Shown piece by piece: positions 31,048 through 39,477 of a DNA stretch of 64,000 bases (its first letter is position 1; each line of letters starts with the position of its first letter). The stretch spans positions 3,224,001-3,288,000 of the forward strand of contig NZ_JACCBN010000001.1 in the NCBI RefSeq assembly GCF_013409505.1. The letters are read 5' to 3'. Both the position numbers and the translations under genes were made by a program. The notes beneath the pieces are model-generated. The model did no database searches. It was not told where the DNA came from and worked only from the letters and a program-made list of their open reading frames with translations. This stretch comes from Actinomycetospora corticicola (GTDB lineage Bacteria > Actinomycetota > Actinomycetes > Mycobacteriales > Pseudonocardiaceae).

Positions 31048-32031
31048 TCAGGCACCCCGGCGGTAGGCCGGGATCCGGTGGTCGTCGAGGTCGCAGAAGG
31101 CCGGGTCGTCGTCGGTGTCACCGACGAGTTCCGTGCCCTCGGGCATGTCCGGCGCCGGCGTGCGCGGGGCGATCCAGCGCGGCTCCGGAATCTCCTCGTC
31201 GAGGAGCTCGTCGTCGCCGCGACGGGCCTCGGGGAGGTCCGGGACCTCGTGCTCCGCGGACTCGTAGCGACCCCAGCGCTCGGCGTCCGCGAGGCGCTCC
31301 TCGTGCTCGACCTGACGCTCGCGGCGAGCCTCCAGCGCGCGGCGCTCGCCGGAGAGGCGGGCCGCCCGACGACGCCGGAGCTCGTCCTCGATCCGCGTCT
31401 GGCGGCGCAGGAAGACCAGGTAGCCGCCGAGCCCGACGACGGTGACCGCGAACAGCCACCACAGGGCCGAGGACACCACGAGAGCTGCGAAGACCGAGAG
31501 CACGGCCACCACGATCAGCCCGATCGCCACACGCTGCCGGAACGCGTAGCGGGCGTGCGCCGCCGCCTCCGCCGCCTCGGCGTCGAAGCCGCCCCGACCG
31601 GGACGGTAGGAGCGCGGCCGCTGCGGCTCGTCGTCGACCGGCGCGTAGGCGTCGTCGTCGGCGTACCCGTCGTCGTACTCGTACCCGTCGTCGTACTCGT
31701 CGAAGTCGCCGTGGTCGTCGACGTCGTCCGGGAGGTCGTGCCCGCGCCGGGCGCGGTCGAGGACCCGCCCCGCGGGTCCGGCCTCCGGCGCCGCCTCGCG
31801 GACGTCCTCGTCGCGGACCTCGTCCGTCGTACTGGTCATCGTGACCTCCTCCTGCCCCGTCGCGACGCTCGTCGGAGCGACGCCCATCGAGCGCTCCGGC
31901 CGGGCGAGCACCCGCGCACTCAGATCGGCGTCGGCGGGCCGCGGCACCATCTGGCGACGTCGGGCGACGACGGGGACGAGCACCGCGAGCCACGCGACCA
32001 CCAACGCGGCGAAGACCAAGGAACTCGGCAC
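31048..32031 (-). CDS. GlpR-like membrane protein (gephyrin-like receptor family; Rv0996-type)
   Basis: 327 residues. One N-terminal hydrophobic segment (VPSSLVFAALVVAWLAVLVPVV), an acidic linker with DDGYEYDDGYADDDAY, then two membrane helices (VAIGLIVVAVLSVFAALVVSSALWWLFAVTVVGLGGYLVFL), a basic coiled-coil-like stretch ([18 protein letters not shown]) and an acidic tail. The position beside rimJ, moeA/glp and the uridylyltransferase gene matches mycobacteria and corynebacteria, where the protein is the membrane receptor for a gephyrin-like MoeA homologue in cell division. The name GlpR there is unrelated to glycerol. GGGGGAGG lies 6 bases before the GTG. Confidence 0.75.
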   Translation of the reverse strand: MPSSLVFAALVVAWLAVLVPVVARRRQMVPRPADADLSARVLARPERSMGVAPTSVATGQEEVTMTSTTDEVRDEDVREAAPEAGPAGRVLDRARRGHDLPDDVDDHGDFDEYDDGYEYDDGYADDDAYAPVDDEPQRPRSYRPGRGGFDAEAAEAAAHARYAFRQRVAIGLIVVAVLSVFAALVVSSALWWLFAVTVVGLGGYLVFLRRQTRIEDELRRRRAARLSGERRALEARRERQVEHEERLADAERWGRYESAEHEVPDLPEARRGDDELLDEEIPEPRWIAPRTPAPDMPEGTELVGDTDDDPAFCDLDDHRIPAYRRGA

Positions 32032-32293
32032 CGTCCACCTCCCCCGACCCGTGACCGACGTTCGCCACGCTAGTCACAGGAGTCCCATCAGCCCCGGACC
32101 TCCGACGGCGTGTCGTGTGCGAACCGTGACCATCACCCTCGTGTGAGGGAGGGTCCGGGCGGCCGTTATTGCCCCGTGACCACTCGATGGGCTGGTCAAA
32201 CCCTGAAGTCGCTGGGCCGTGTGGGTGGTCCAGCGCCGGTCGAGCGTCGTGACGCACCGTCGACGTCGGCTGACGCCTCGTCAGGCCCGCAGG

Positions 32294-32968
32294 TCAGGCG
32301 CGTTCGGCGCGGCCGGCGCGCAGCAACCGGGACACGAGACCGTCCGGCAGCACGTCCTCCGCGGTGACGGCGAGCACCACGTGGTCCCGCCAGTCGCCGT
32401 CGACCTCGAGGTAGCGCTTGAGCAGCCCCTCCTCGCGGAAGCCCAGCTTGCCCAGCACCCGCAGGCTCGCGGCGTTCTCCGGCCGCACCGTCGCCTCCAC
32501 CCGGTGCAGCCCCACCCGGGAGAAGCAGTGGTCGACGGCGAGCGCCACCGCGGCGGTCGTCGCGCCCTTGCCGGCGTGCTCGGCCGAGACCCAGTAGCCG
32601 ATGTAGGCCGAGAGCAGCGGTTCCCGCACGATGTTGCCGACCACGACCTGCCCGGCGAACCGGCCGTCGACGGTCAGCGCGTACGGCAGCGCGGTCCCGG
32701 CCCGGCCCATGGCGCGCAACGTGCCCCAGCGCCCGGGCCACTCGACGAGCGCGTTGTGGTCCGACCACCGGCCGGGCGGCATCGGCTCCCAGGGCGTCAG
32801 GTAGTCCTCGTCACGCAGCCGGAGCCGCGACCACTCCCGGCCGTCGGTGAACCGCACGGGCCGCAGCGTGACCACCCCGGCGGGAACCCGCAGCGCCCGC
32901 AGCCGGTCCGGCCACCCGGGGTGCCGACCGGTGGGTCGCGTCCCTCCCCAGATCGGCGCACCGCCCAT
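32294..32968 (-). CDS. rimJ: RimJ/RimL-type GNAT N-acetyltransferase
   Basis: 224 residues, GNAT fold: VTLRPVRFTDGREW at the N-terminus, YWVSAEHAGKGATTAAVALAVDHCFSRVGLHRVEATVRPENAASLRVLGKLGFREEGLLKRYL spans the acetyl-CoA loop and the NxxS motif. It probably acetylates the N-terminus of a ribosomal or other protein. The gene order with the moeA/glp-like gene matches mycobacterial Rv0995-Rv0994. Target not predictable. Confidence 0.88.
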   Translation of the reverse strand: MGGAPIWGGTRPTGRHPGWPDRLRALRVPAGVVTLRPVRFTDGREWSRLRLRDEDYLTPWEPMPPGRWSDHNALVEWPGRWGTLRAMGRAGTALPYALTVDGRFAGQVVVGNIVREPLLSAYIGYWVSAEHAGKGATTAAVALAVDHCFSRVGLHRVEATVRPENAASLRVLGKLGFREEGLLKRYLEVDGDWRDHVVLAVTAEDVLPDGLVSRLLRAGRAERA

Positions 32969-32983
32969 GGGGAGCAGTGTGCG

Positions 32984-34216
32984 CTAGCGGGGTGACAGGA
33001 ACGCCACCCGGACCGGGGTGTCGAGCCCGGCCTCGGTCGTCTCCTCGTCGAGCACGATGAGCGCGTTCGCCTCGGCGAGCGACGAGAGCAGGTGCGACCC
33101 CGCCGTCCCGAGGGGCTGGGCGAGGTACTCGCCGGTGGTCCGGTCGCGCAGCAGACGGCCGCGCACGTAGCTGCGGCGCCCGGGCCGGGAGGACACCGGG
33201 GAGAGCAGTCGGGCCGTGACCTCGCGGCGGTGCAGCTCCGGGCGCCCGAGCGCGAGCCGGATGAGCGGCCGGACGAGGATCTCGAAGACGACCAGCGCCG
33301 ACGTCGGGTTGGCGGGGAGCAGGAAGGTGGGGATCTCGTCGTCGCCGAGGCGGGCGAACCCCTGCACGCTGCCCGGGTGCATCGCGACCCGGCTGGTGTC
33401 GACCGGGCCCAGCTCGCCGAGCTCGGCCGCGACCGCCTCGCCGTGGGCCCCGCCGACGGCACCCGCCACGAGGACCACCTCGGCGAGCCCCAGGCGGGCC
33501 TCGACCGCCTCGCGCACGGTCGTCGCGTCGGCGCCCACGATGCCCACGCGGGTGACCTCCGCGCCGGCGTCGCGGGCCGCCGCGGCCAGGGCGTAGGAGT
33601 TGACGTCGACGACCTGGCCCGCCGACGGCGTGCGGTCGACGTCGACCAGCTCGTCGCCGACCGCGATCACCGACACGCGGGGGCGGGGGTGCACGAGGAC
33701 CTTCGTCCGCCCGACCGCGGCCAGCAGCCCGACCTGGGCCGGACCGACCACCACGCCCCGGCGGACGGCGACGTCACCGGGGGCGACGTCCTCCCCGGTG
33801 CGGCGGACGAACCCGGCGCTCGCGACCGGGTGCTTGACCGTGACCCGGGCGCGGCTGGACGGTCCGGCGTCGTCGGTGTGGTCGTGCGGGGCGACGGCGT
33901 CGGCCAACGTGGGCAGCGGGGCGCCGGTGGCCACGCGCACGGCCTGCTTCGGGCTCAGCCGGTGGGCCTGGCGCGATCCGGCCGCCACCTCCCCCACCAC
34001 GGGCAGCTCGACGGGCTCGACGTCGGCCGAGCGGACGTCGACCGCACGCACGGCGAAGCCGTCGACGGCCGCCTGGTCGAATCCCGGCAGCGCGCGATCG
34101 GCCACGACCTCCTCCGCGCAGAGCAGGCCCTGCGCCTCGGAGATCGCGACGCGGATCGGGGCCGGGCGCACCGCGGCGTCGAGCACCCGTCGCAGTTGGG
34201 CATCCACGGTCCTCAC
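32984..34216 (-). CDS. MoeA-family (gephyrin-like, Glp-type) protein
   Basis: 410 residues with MoeA architecture: PIRVAISEAQGLLCAEEVVADRALPGFDQAAVDGFAV, VRRTGEDVAPGD, RPRVSVIAVGDELVDV, VDVNSYALAAAARDAGAEV, and a C-terminal beta barrel. The molybdate-insertion loops are altered: the usual SGGVSxG-D is AGAVGGAHGEA, lacking the Asp, and PGNP is PANP. This argues against ordinary molybdopterin-molybdate ligation and for a structural role like corynebacterial Glp, which binds FtsZ and the GlpR receptor encoded two genes away. The start (GTG 34216 or 34207) is uncertain by three codons. Confidence 0.82.
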   Translation of the reverse strand: MRTVDAQLRRVLDAAVRPAPIRVAISEAQGLLCAEEVVADRALPGFDQAAVDGFAVRAVDVRSADVEPVELPVVGEVAAGSRQAHRLSPKQAVRVATGAPLPTLADAVAPHDHTDDAGPSSRARVTVKHPVASAGFVRRTGEDVAPGDVAVRRGVVVGPAQVGLLAAVGRTKVLVHPRPRVSVIAVGDELVDVDRTPSAGQVVDVNSYALAAAARDAGAEVTRVGIVGADATTVREAVEARLGLAEVVLVAGAVGGAHGEAVAAELGELGPVDTSRVAMHPGSVQGFARLGDDEIPTFLLPANPTSALVVFEILVRPLIRLALGRPELHRREVTARLLSPVSSRPGRRSYVRGRLLRDRTTGEYLAQPLGTAGSHLLSSLAEANALIVLDEETTEAGLDTPVRVAFLSPR

Positions 34217-34354
34217 GGCTCCATGGTGCCCCGCCGGGGCGGCGGAGCAGGGTAACGACGCGCCCTCGGGGAGGGTGTCGGACCCCTTCGATAACCTCGG
34301 CGGCACCTCTCGGACCACCACCGCGAACACCGACCCCCGAGTACCGGAGAGCGC

Positions 34355-35710
34355 ATGACCAGCGACCACCCCGCCGTCGAGAAGCTGGAGAAGGCCGGGG
34401 CCCACCCGATGGAGGTCGCGGCGTTCCGGCGCCGGCTGGCGCAGCTCTCGGACCCCGACGCGGGGAAGGTGCCGGGCGACGAGCTCTCCCCCGTTGCGCC
34501 GTTGCCGCGTCTGGTCGACCTCCCCGAGCCCGACGCCGAGGCCACCCGTGCGGTGCTCGACCGGCTCGCCGTCGTGAAGCTGAACGGGGGGCTGGGCACC
34601 TCGATGGGGCTCGACGGGCCGAAGTCGACGCTGGAGATCAAGCCCGGGCAGAGCTTCCTCGACGTCATCGCGCGCCAGACGCTCGCGCTGCGGGCGTCGA
34701 CGGGGGCACGCCTGCCGCTGCTGCTCATGGACTCGCCGACCACGCGCCCGCCGTCGCTGGAGCGCCTGGCCGCGCACGAGGGCCTGGCCGACCAGGGGCT
34801 CCCGCTGGACTTCCTGCAGGGCATCGAGCCCAAGCTCGACGCCGGGTCGTGGGAGCCGGTCGAGTGGCCCGACAACCCGGAGCTGGAGTGGTGCCCGCCG
34901 GGCCACGGGGACATCTACACGGCGCTGGCCGCCAGCGGCATCGCGGCCGCGCTCCTCGAGGCGGGCGTGCGCTGGTGCTTCGTGTCCAACGCCGACAACC
35001 TCGGCGCGCGCCCCGACCCGCGGATCGCGGCGTGGCTGGCCGAGCAGGAGATCCCGTTCCTGCTCGAGGTGGTCCGCGGCACGGAGTCCGACCGCAAGGG
35101 CGGGCACCTCGCGATGCGCGACGGGAAGCTGGTGCTGCGGGAGTCGGCCCAGGTACCCGACGGCGACCCCTCCTTCGGCGACCTCACCCGCTGGCACTAC
35201 TTCAACACCAACAACATCTGGTTCGACCTGCAGGCGATCACCGCCCTGCAGGAGGCCGACCCGGCAGCCCCGGAGCTGCCGCTGATCGTCAACCGCAAGA
35301 CCGTCGACCCGACCGACAAGGGGTCGACCACGGTGGTGCAGCTGGAGACCGCGATGGGCGCGGCGGTGTCGTCGATCGACGGGGCGGGTGCCCTCGAGGT
35401 GCCGCGCACCCGGTTCGCGCCGGTGAAGACGACCGACGACCTGCTCGTCGCCCGCTCCGACCTCTGGGAGCTGCGCGAGGACGGCTCGATGGTGCCGCAC
35501 TTCGACGAGCAGCCGCCCGTGGTGTCGTTGGACAAGGCCCACTTCGGGATGCTGCGCGACTTCGAGGCCCGCTTCCCCGCCGGGGCGCCCTCGCTGATCG
35601 ACGCCGAGCGCCTCGAGGTCCGCGGGGACGTCACGTTCACCGGGCCGACCACGGTGCGCGGATCGGTCGTCGTCGAGGGCCCGGCGGAGGTGTCCGGGAC
35701 GCTGGAGTGA
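34355..35710 (+). CDS. UTP-glucose-1-phosphate uridylyltransferase, eukaryotic-type (UGP2-like)
   Basis: 451 residues. RLAVVKLNGGLGTSMGLDGPKSTLEIKPGQSFLDV is the nucleotide-binding loop of eukaryotic UGPase rather than bacterial GalU. LLLMDSPTTRPPSL, CPPGHGDIYTAL, WCFVSNADNLGARPDP, ADRKGGHLA-like segment ESDRKGGHLAMRDGK, WHYFNTNNIW and a C-terminal left-handed beta-helix (VRGDVTFTGPTTVRGSVVVEGPAEVSGTLE) complete the family pattern. It makes UDP-glucose for cell-wall and storage sugars. It occupies the galU position of the mycobacterial locus and is coupled by GTGA to the next gene. Confidence 0.88.
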   Translation: MTSDHPAVEKLEKAGAHPMEVAAFRRRLAQLSDPDAGKVPGDELSPVAPLPRLVDLPEPDAEATRAVLDRLAVVKLNGGLGTSMGLDGPKSTLEIKPGQSFLDVIARQTLALRASTGARLPLLLMDSPTTRPPSLERLAAHEGLADQGLPLDFLQGIEPKLDAGSWEPVEWPDNPELEWCPPGHGDIYTALAASGIAAALLEAGVRWCFVSNADNLGARPDPRIAAWLAEQEIPFLLEVVRGTESDRKGGHLAMRDGKLVLRESAQVPDGDPSFGDLTRWHYFNTNNIWFDLQAITALQEADPAAPELPLIVNRKTVDPTDKGSTTVVQLETAMGAAVSSIDGAGALEVPRTRFAPVKTTDDLLVARSDLWELREDGSMVPHFDEQPPVVSLDKAHFGMLRDFEARFPAGAPSLIDAERLEVRGDVTFTGPTTVRGSVVVEGPAEVSGTLE

Positions 35711-36306
35711 ACGCGAGCAAGGCGGAGCTGCGGGCGCAGCTGCTGGCCCGTCGTCGGGAGCGGTCGGAGGCCGCGCGGTGGCAGGACGCCGCCAACCTCG
35801 CCGCCTCGCTGCCCGGCGTCCTCGACTCACTGGGCGCCGATCCCGCGCGGCCGCTCTGCCTGTACGTGCCCGTGCGCTCCGAGCCCGGCGCCACCCCGGA
35901 CGGCTCGCTGCCCCTGCTGGACGCGGCCGTGGCGATCGGTCGGCGGGTGCTCCTGCCCGTGGTCACGGGCAGCGCTCCGCTGGACTGGGCGGGGTTCCGG
36001 GATCGGGGCGACCTGGTGCCCGGGCCGCACGGGTTGCTCGAGCCGTCCCGACGCCGGGAGGGGCCTGCGGCGATCGCCTCCGCGGGGGTCGTGGTGGTGC
36101 CGGCGCTCGCCGCGACGCCCGACGGGGTCCGGCTCGGGCGCGGGGGCGGCCACTACGACCGGTCGTTGCCGCTGGTCTCGGGGTCCACCCTCGTCGTGGC
36201 GGTGGTCGCCGACGACGAGCTGCTGCCGGAGCTCCCGGTGGAGCCGCACGACGTCCGGGTCCACGCCGTGTGGCGGCCGACGGCGGGGCTGATCGGAACA
36301 GCCTGA
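35707..36306 (+). CDS. 5-formyltetrahydrofolate cyclo-ligase
   Basis: 199 residues, ATP-dependent conversion of 5-formyl-THF to 5,10-methenyl-THF. N-terminal KAELRAQLLARRRERSEAAR, then PLCLYVPVRSEPG, and the signature VRLGRGGGHYDRSLP near the C-terminus. The GTG overlaps the uridylyltransferase stop. Same neighbour order as Rv0993-Rv0992c. Confidence 0.92.
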   Translation: MNASKAELRAQLLARRRERSEAARWQDAANLAASLPGVLDSLGADPARPLCLYVPVRSEPGATPDGSLPLLDAAVAIGRRVLLPVVTGSAPLDWAGFRDRGDLVPGPHGLLEPSRRREGPAAIASAGVVVVPALAATPDGVRLGRGGGHYDRSLPLVSGSTLVVAVVADDELLPELPVEPHDVRVHAVWRPTAGLIGTA

Positions 36307-36318
36307 GGTGTGGCGTTG

Positions 36319-36345
36319 TTGGCACTCCCGTCGGGTGAGTGCCAG
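36319..36345 (+). promoter_or_regulatory. CIRCE-type HrcA operator
   Basis: TTGGCACTC-N9-GAGTGCCAG: nine-base arms (outermost base pair imperfect) and a nine-base spacer, as in the CIRCE consensus TTAGCACTC-N9-GAGTGCTAA. It lies 40 bases before the FmdB/Ruc-like start, predicting heat-shock control by HrcA. The orthologous mycobacterial gene (Rv0991c) is known to be heat-inducible. Confidence 0.8.
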
Positions 36346-36384
36346 TTACACTCCCCGCGACCCTCCGGGATGACAGGAGTGCAC

Positions 36385-36798
36385 GTGCCCACCTACCCCT
36401 ACGCCTGCACGGAGTGCGACCACCGCTTCGAGCAGGTCCAGGCGTTCACCGACCCCTCGCTGACCGAGTGCCCCGTGTGCGGCGGACGGCTGCGCAAGGT
36501 GTTCTCGTCGGTCGGCATCGTGTTCAAGGGCAGCGGTTTCTACCGCAACGACAGCCGGTCGGGCGCGTCCTCGAGCACCTCGGGATCGTCCTCCGAGTCC
36601 TCCTCCGGCTCGTCGGAGTCCTCGAGCAGCTCGTCGTCGTCCGACGCGGGGTCCTCCTCGAGCTCGTCGGGGTCCTCGACGTCGGGTGGGTCGCCCTCGT
36701 CGGGCTCCACCTCGGGCGGCTCGACGTCCGGGAGCTCGAGCTCCTCGGGCGGATCGTCCTCGGGCGCGTCCTCGTCCACGGCGACGAAGAGCGCCTGA
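36385..36798 (+). CDS. FmdB-family zinc-ribbon protein, Ruc-like redox-regulated chaperone
   Basis: 137 residues. VPTYPYACTECDHRFEQVQAF and LTECPVCGGRLRKVF provide Cys8, Cys11, Cys29 and Cys32, a zinc ribbon; GIVFKGSGFYRND follows, and the last ~85 residues are almost pure Ser/Gly/Thr. This is the layout of Mycobacterium tuberculosis Rv0991c (Ruc), a chaperone activated by oxidation of its zinc cysteines with a disordered tail. Neighbourhood and CIRCE operator agree with that identity. The GTG at 36385 has ACAGGAG upstream. Confidence 0.85.
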   Translation: MPTYPYACTECDHRFEQVQAFTDPSLTECPVCGGRLRKVFSSVGIVFKGSGFYRNDSRSGASSSTSGSSSESSSGSSESSSSSSSSDAGSSSSSSGSSTSGGSPSSGSTSGGSTSGSSSSSGGSSSGASSSTATKSA

Positions 36799-36807
36799 CG
36801 AGAAGCA

Positions 36808-36844
36808 GGTCCGGGTCGACGACCCCGAGTCGCCGACCCGGACC
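36808..36844. terminator. Stem-loop after the FmdB/Ruc-like gene
   Basis: GGTCCGGGTCG and CGACCCGGACC form a perfect 11-bp stem with a 15-base loop, 9 bp after the stop. The remaining ~130 bp up to the convergent transporter gene shows nothing further. Confidence 0.7.
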
Positions 36845-36973
36845 CCACGCGGCTCGACCCGCTCCCCAGCGGTCGGCGGCCCCGTGCTCCGTACAACGAG
36901 AGACGTCCACGCCCGACGCGCGTTGCCCCGGGACATGTTTGGAGCAACGGTCTCACTCGGTCGAGCGAACGGG

Positions 36974-37876
36974 TCAGCGGACCCGGCGACTGCTCGTGTT
37001 ACCGGTGGCCCGGGAGGCGGAGGGTGTTCCTTCCTGCGCCGCCAGCACCGGAGAGCGCGCCAGCAGGAACACACCCACCGTGAGCAGCAGCGCACCGGCC
37101 ACCCCACCGAGGACCCACCACCCCCCGGCGATCTCCTCGCCGAGCAGCCCGGTGCCCCACAGGAACGCCAGGATGGGATTGCCGAGGGTCAGCCCGGGCT
37201 GGCTCGCGAGCAGTCGTCCGGCGCGCAATCCGCTCTGCAGGGTCCAGAACGCGATCGGCCCGACGGGGATGAGCAGGTAGCTCTGCCAGGTCGTCAGGAC
37301 CTCGCCGAGCCCGCCCACCGCGAGCGCGTCCGCCATCGCCTTGACGATCACGGCGACGAATCCCGACCCGATGCCGGCCGCGATGCCGAAGAAGGCCGCC
37401 TTGCCCACCGCGCGGGACGTCTTCGCGATCCACACGCACAGTCCGAGCGCCGCCAGCGTGACGAGCGTGCCCAGGATCCAGCGGAGGTTCCCCGCAGCGA
37501 GCGCGTCCCCGCCGTGCGGCCGCAGGCACGCCAGCAGCACGACGAGCCCGAGGCTCATCAGGCCCACGGCCGACCACTCGTAGCGCCGCAGCGCCCCACC
37601 GAGGATCCACCAGCCGACGAGCAGCGTGAACGGCAGCTCCATCACGAGCACCGGCTGCACGAGGGAGATCGAGCCGAGGCGCAGCGCGAGCACCTGGCAG
37701 ATCACGGCCCCACCGAAGACGGCGGTGCCGATCAGCCACGGCGTGCGCCGCACCATGTCCCGGAAGGAGCCCGCCGACAGGCCGCGCTGCCGGGCGCTGT
37801 CCTGCGCCGCCTTGCGCTGCAGGGTCAGCGCGAGCGCGTTCCCGAGGCACGCCAGGAGGACGAGCACCACGGCCAT
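36974..37876 (-). CDS. DMT-superfamily (EamA-like) membrane transporter
   Basis: 300 residues with nine or ten hydrophobic helices in two repeats: VVLVLLACLGNALALTLQRKAA at the start, WLIGTAVFGGAVICQVLALRLGSISLVQPVLVMELPFTLLVGWWILGG (an EamA-type signature region) and LASQPGLTLGNPILAFLWGTGLLGEEIAGGWW in the second half. Substrate unknown. ATG at 37876; an in-frame GTG at 37894 is possible. Convergent with the FmdB-like gene. Confidence 0.82.
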   Translation of the reverse strand: MAVVLVLLACLGNALALTLQRKAAQDSARQRGLSAGSFRDMVRRTPWLIGTAVFGGAVICQVLALRLGSISLVQPVLVMELPFTLLVGWWILGGALRRYEWSAVGLMSLGLVVLLACLRPHGGDALAAGNLRWILGTLVTLAALGLCVWIAKTSRAVGKAAFFGIAAGIGSGFVAVIVKAMADALAVGGLGEVLTTWQSYLLIPVGPIAFWTLQSGLRAGRLLASQPGLTLGNPILAFLWGTGLLGEEIAGGWWVLGGVAGALLLTVGVFLLARSPVLAAQEGTPSASRATGNTSSRRVR

Positions 37877-38011
37877 TCGGGTGCAGCCCCTCACGTGTCC
37901 GGCGGATCGGTCTGAGCCCGGCCATCCACAACCGGCACCCTCCGACCCCATTGTCCACAGGCCGGGATCTCCACGCCCGGTGGGTGCGGTACGGGCCCTA
38001 CCGTCGCATTC

Positions 38012-38656
38012 GTGACGGTTTCCGGACGACGGGTCGGGGCCGGCGGGCGCCGCCCGCCGGTCGGGTGGCGCCGGGCGGTGCTCCTGCGGCGGCTGGCCGC
38101 GGGCGCGCTCGTGCTCCTGGCCGCGGTGCTCGGCGTCCTCGGCGCGGTCTCGCCGGAGGTGGCGGGATCCCCCGTCGTCGTGGCGGCCCGGGACCTCGCG
38201 CCGGGCGGGGCGCTCGCGCCCGACGACGTCGTGCTGGTCGACCGGCCGCCCGACACCGTGCCGCGGGGCGCGCTGGTGGCGACGGACGCGGCGGTCGGCG
38301 GGCACCTGGTCGGCGGGGTGCGGGCCGGGGAGGTGCTCACCGACGTCCGGCTGGTCGGGCCCGGCGCCGCCCGCGCCTCGGCGGGGACCGCGGACGCGGC
38401 GGGAGTGCCGCTCCGGCTGGCCGACCCGGCACTGGCCGTCCTGGTACGGCCGGGCGCGCTCGTGGACGTGGTCGGCGGGGCCCGTGGCGGGGGTCAGGAC
38501 GGGGCGATCCTGGCGCCGGGGGCGCGCGTGCTCACCGTGCTGTCGGGCGAGGACCGGACGAGCAGCCCCGTCGTCGTGGTGGCGTTGCCGGGTCCGCTCG
38601 CCGCCCGGGTGGCGGCGGCGACGACGGGGCAGGAGGTGACCCTGACGCTGCGGTGA
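38012..38656 (+). CDS. SAF-domain (CpaB/RcpC-like) membrane-anchored protein
   Basis: 214 residues. A basic N-terminus and one membrane helix (AAGALVLLAAVLGVLGAVS) precede a SAF domain (VVVAARDLAPGGALAPDDVVLVDRPPDTVPRGALVATDAAVGGHLVGGVRAGEVL), as in pilus-assembly protein CpaB. No other pilus genes are visible, so it may be a stand-alone SAF protein. TACCGT at 37999-38004 with a 7-base gap before the GTG predicts a leaderless transcript. Confidence 0.75.
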   Translation: MTVSGRRVGAGGRRPPVGWRRAVLLRRLAAGALVLLAAVLGVLGAVSPEVAGSPVVVAARDLAPGGALAPDDVVLVDRPPDTVPRGALVATDAAVGGHLVGGVRAGEVLTDVRLVGPGAARASAGTADAAGVPLRLADPALAVLVRPGALVDVVGGARGGGQDGAILAPGARVLTVLSGEDRTSSPVVVVALPGPLAARVAAATTGQEVTLTLR

Positions 38657-38724
38657 GCCCGTGACCTCGAGCGTCACACCGCGCAGGCCGCCGGACCTGC
38701 TCCACGTCACCCTCGCGGGCGGGC

Positions 38725-38898
38725 TCAGCGCTCGCGGTCGTGGTGCGGCGGACGCTCACGCTCGTAGAAGGAGCGCCCGTCGTCGTCGCGACCCCGGTCG
38801 GCGTCGTCGCGCTCGTCGGCGCTCGCCGGGGAGGAGTCGCCGAACAGCGCCTCGCGGGCCCGGCGGCGGGCCTGCTCGGCACGGTCGGGGTCGATCAG
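38725..38898 (-). CDS. Possible short acidic/basic protein after moaB2-like gene
   Basis: An open frame of 57 codons ends at 38725. Its peptide IDPDRAEQARRRAREALFG, SSPASADERDDADRG, SFYERERPPHHDRER has a coherent charged composition. It lacks ATG/GTG/TTG; the only start near GGAGGA is CTG (38898) or ATC (38895), overlapping the preceding stop as CTGATC. If real it is translated by coupling from a non-standard start. No function can be assigned. Confidence 0.35.
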   Translation of the reverse strand: MIDPDRAEQARRRAREALFGDSSPASADERDDADRGRDDDGRSFYERERPPHHDRER

Positions 38899-39431
38899 TT
38901 CTCCTCCAGCCCGGAGAGCTCGGCGATCACGTGCGCGATGAGCGGGGTCAGCGTCGCCATGCCGTCGCGCACCGCGGCGCGCGAGGACGCCAGGTTCACC
39001 ACCAGCGTCGACCCGGATACCCCGACGAGGCCGCGCGAGAGCCCGGCGTCCACCGCACCCGCGGCGAGCCCCGAGGCGCGGATGGCCTCGGCGATGCCCG
39101 GGATGGGCCGGTCGAGCACACCCGCGGTGGCGTCGGCGGTCACGGCCCGCGGGGACACCCCGGTGCCGCCGACGGTGATGACGACGTCCACGCCGCCGAT
39201 CACCGCGGTGTTGAGCGCGTTGCGGATCGCGACCGACTCGCCGGGCACCACGATCGTCCCGTCGACCACCAGGCCGGCCTCGCCGAGCAGCTCGGTGACC
39301 AGCGGACCGGTGGTGTCGGTGAGCTCCCCCGTCGAGACGCGGTCGTCGACGACCACGACGAGCGCCCGCCCGAGCAGGTCGTCGGTACCGCCCAGGTTCT
39401 CGATCGACGTCGCGGATCGCGAGAGTTCCAT
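38895..39431 (-). CDS. moaB2: MoaB/Mog-family molybdenum cofactor biosynthesis protein
   Basis: 178 residues with the MoaB/MogA fold: RALVVVVDDRVSTGELTDTTGPLVTELLGEAGL, GVDVVITVGGTGVSPRAVTADAT, IPGIAEAIRASG and LSRGLVGVSGSTLVVNLASSRAAVRDGMATLTPLIAHVIAEL. It would adenylylate molybdopterin or act as a MoaB-type protein. In mycobacteria moaB2 adjoins pepD-mprB-mprA; here those genes are found 5 kb away. TAGGGT lies 7 bases before the ATG. Confidence 0.88.
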   Translation of the reverse strand: MELSRSATSIENLGGTDDLLGRALVVVVDDRVSTGELTDTTGPLVTELLGEAGLVVDGTIVVPGESVAIRNALNTAVIGGVDVVITVGGTGVSPRAVTADATAGVLDRPIPGIAEAIRASGLAAGAVDAGLSRGLVGVSGSTLVVNLASSRAAVRDGMATLTPLIAHVIAELSGLEEN

Positions 39432-39477
39432 ACCCCAGACCCTAGTCGGCGGGCGCGGCTGGCCTACCGTGACCGCC

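Noticed and set aside
31048..32031. Glycerol regulator GlpR
   Set aside because: The GlpR name for this family means receptor of the gephyrin-like protein; the product is a membrane protein without DNA-binding features.
34217..35830. Upstream extension of the MoeA-like frame
   Set aside because: It runs antisense through the uridylyltransferase gene; the MoeA fold begins at about 34216.
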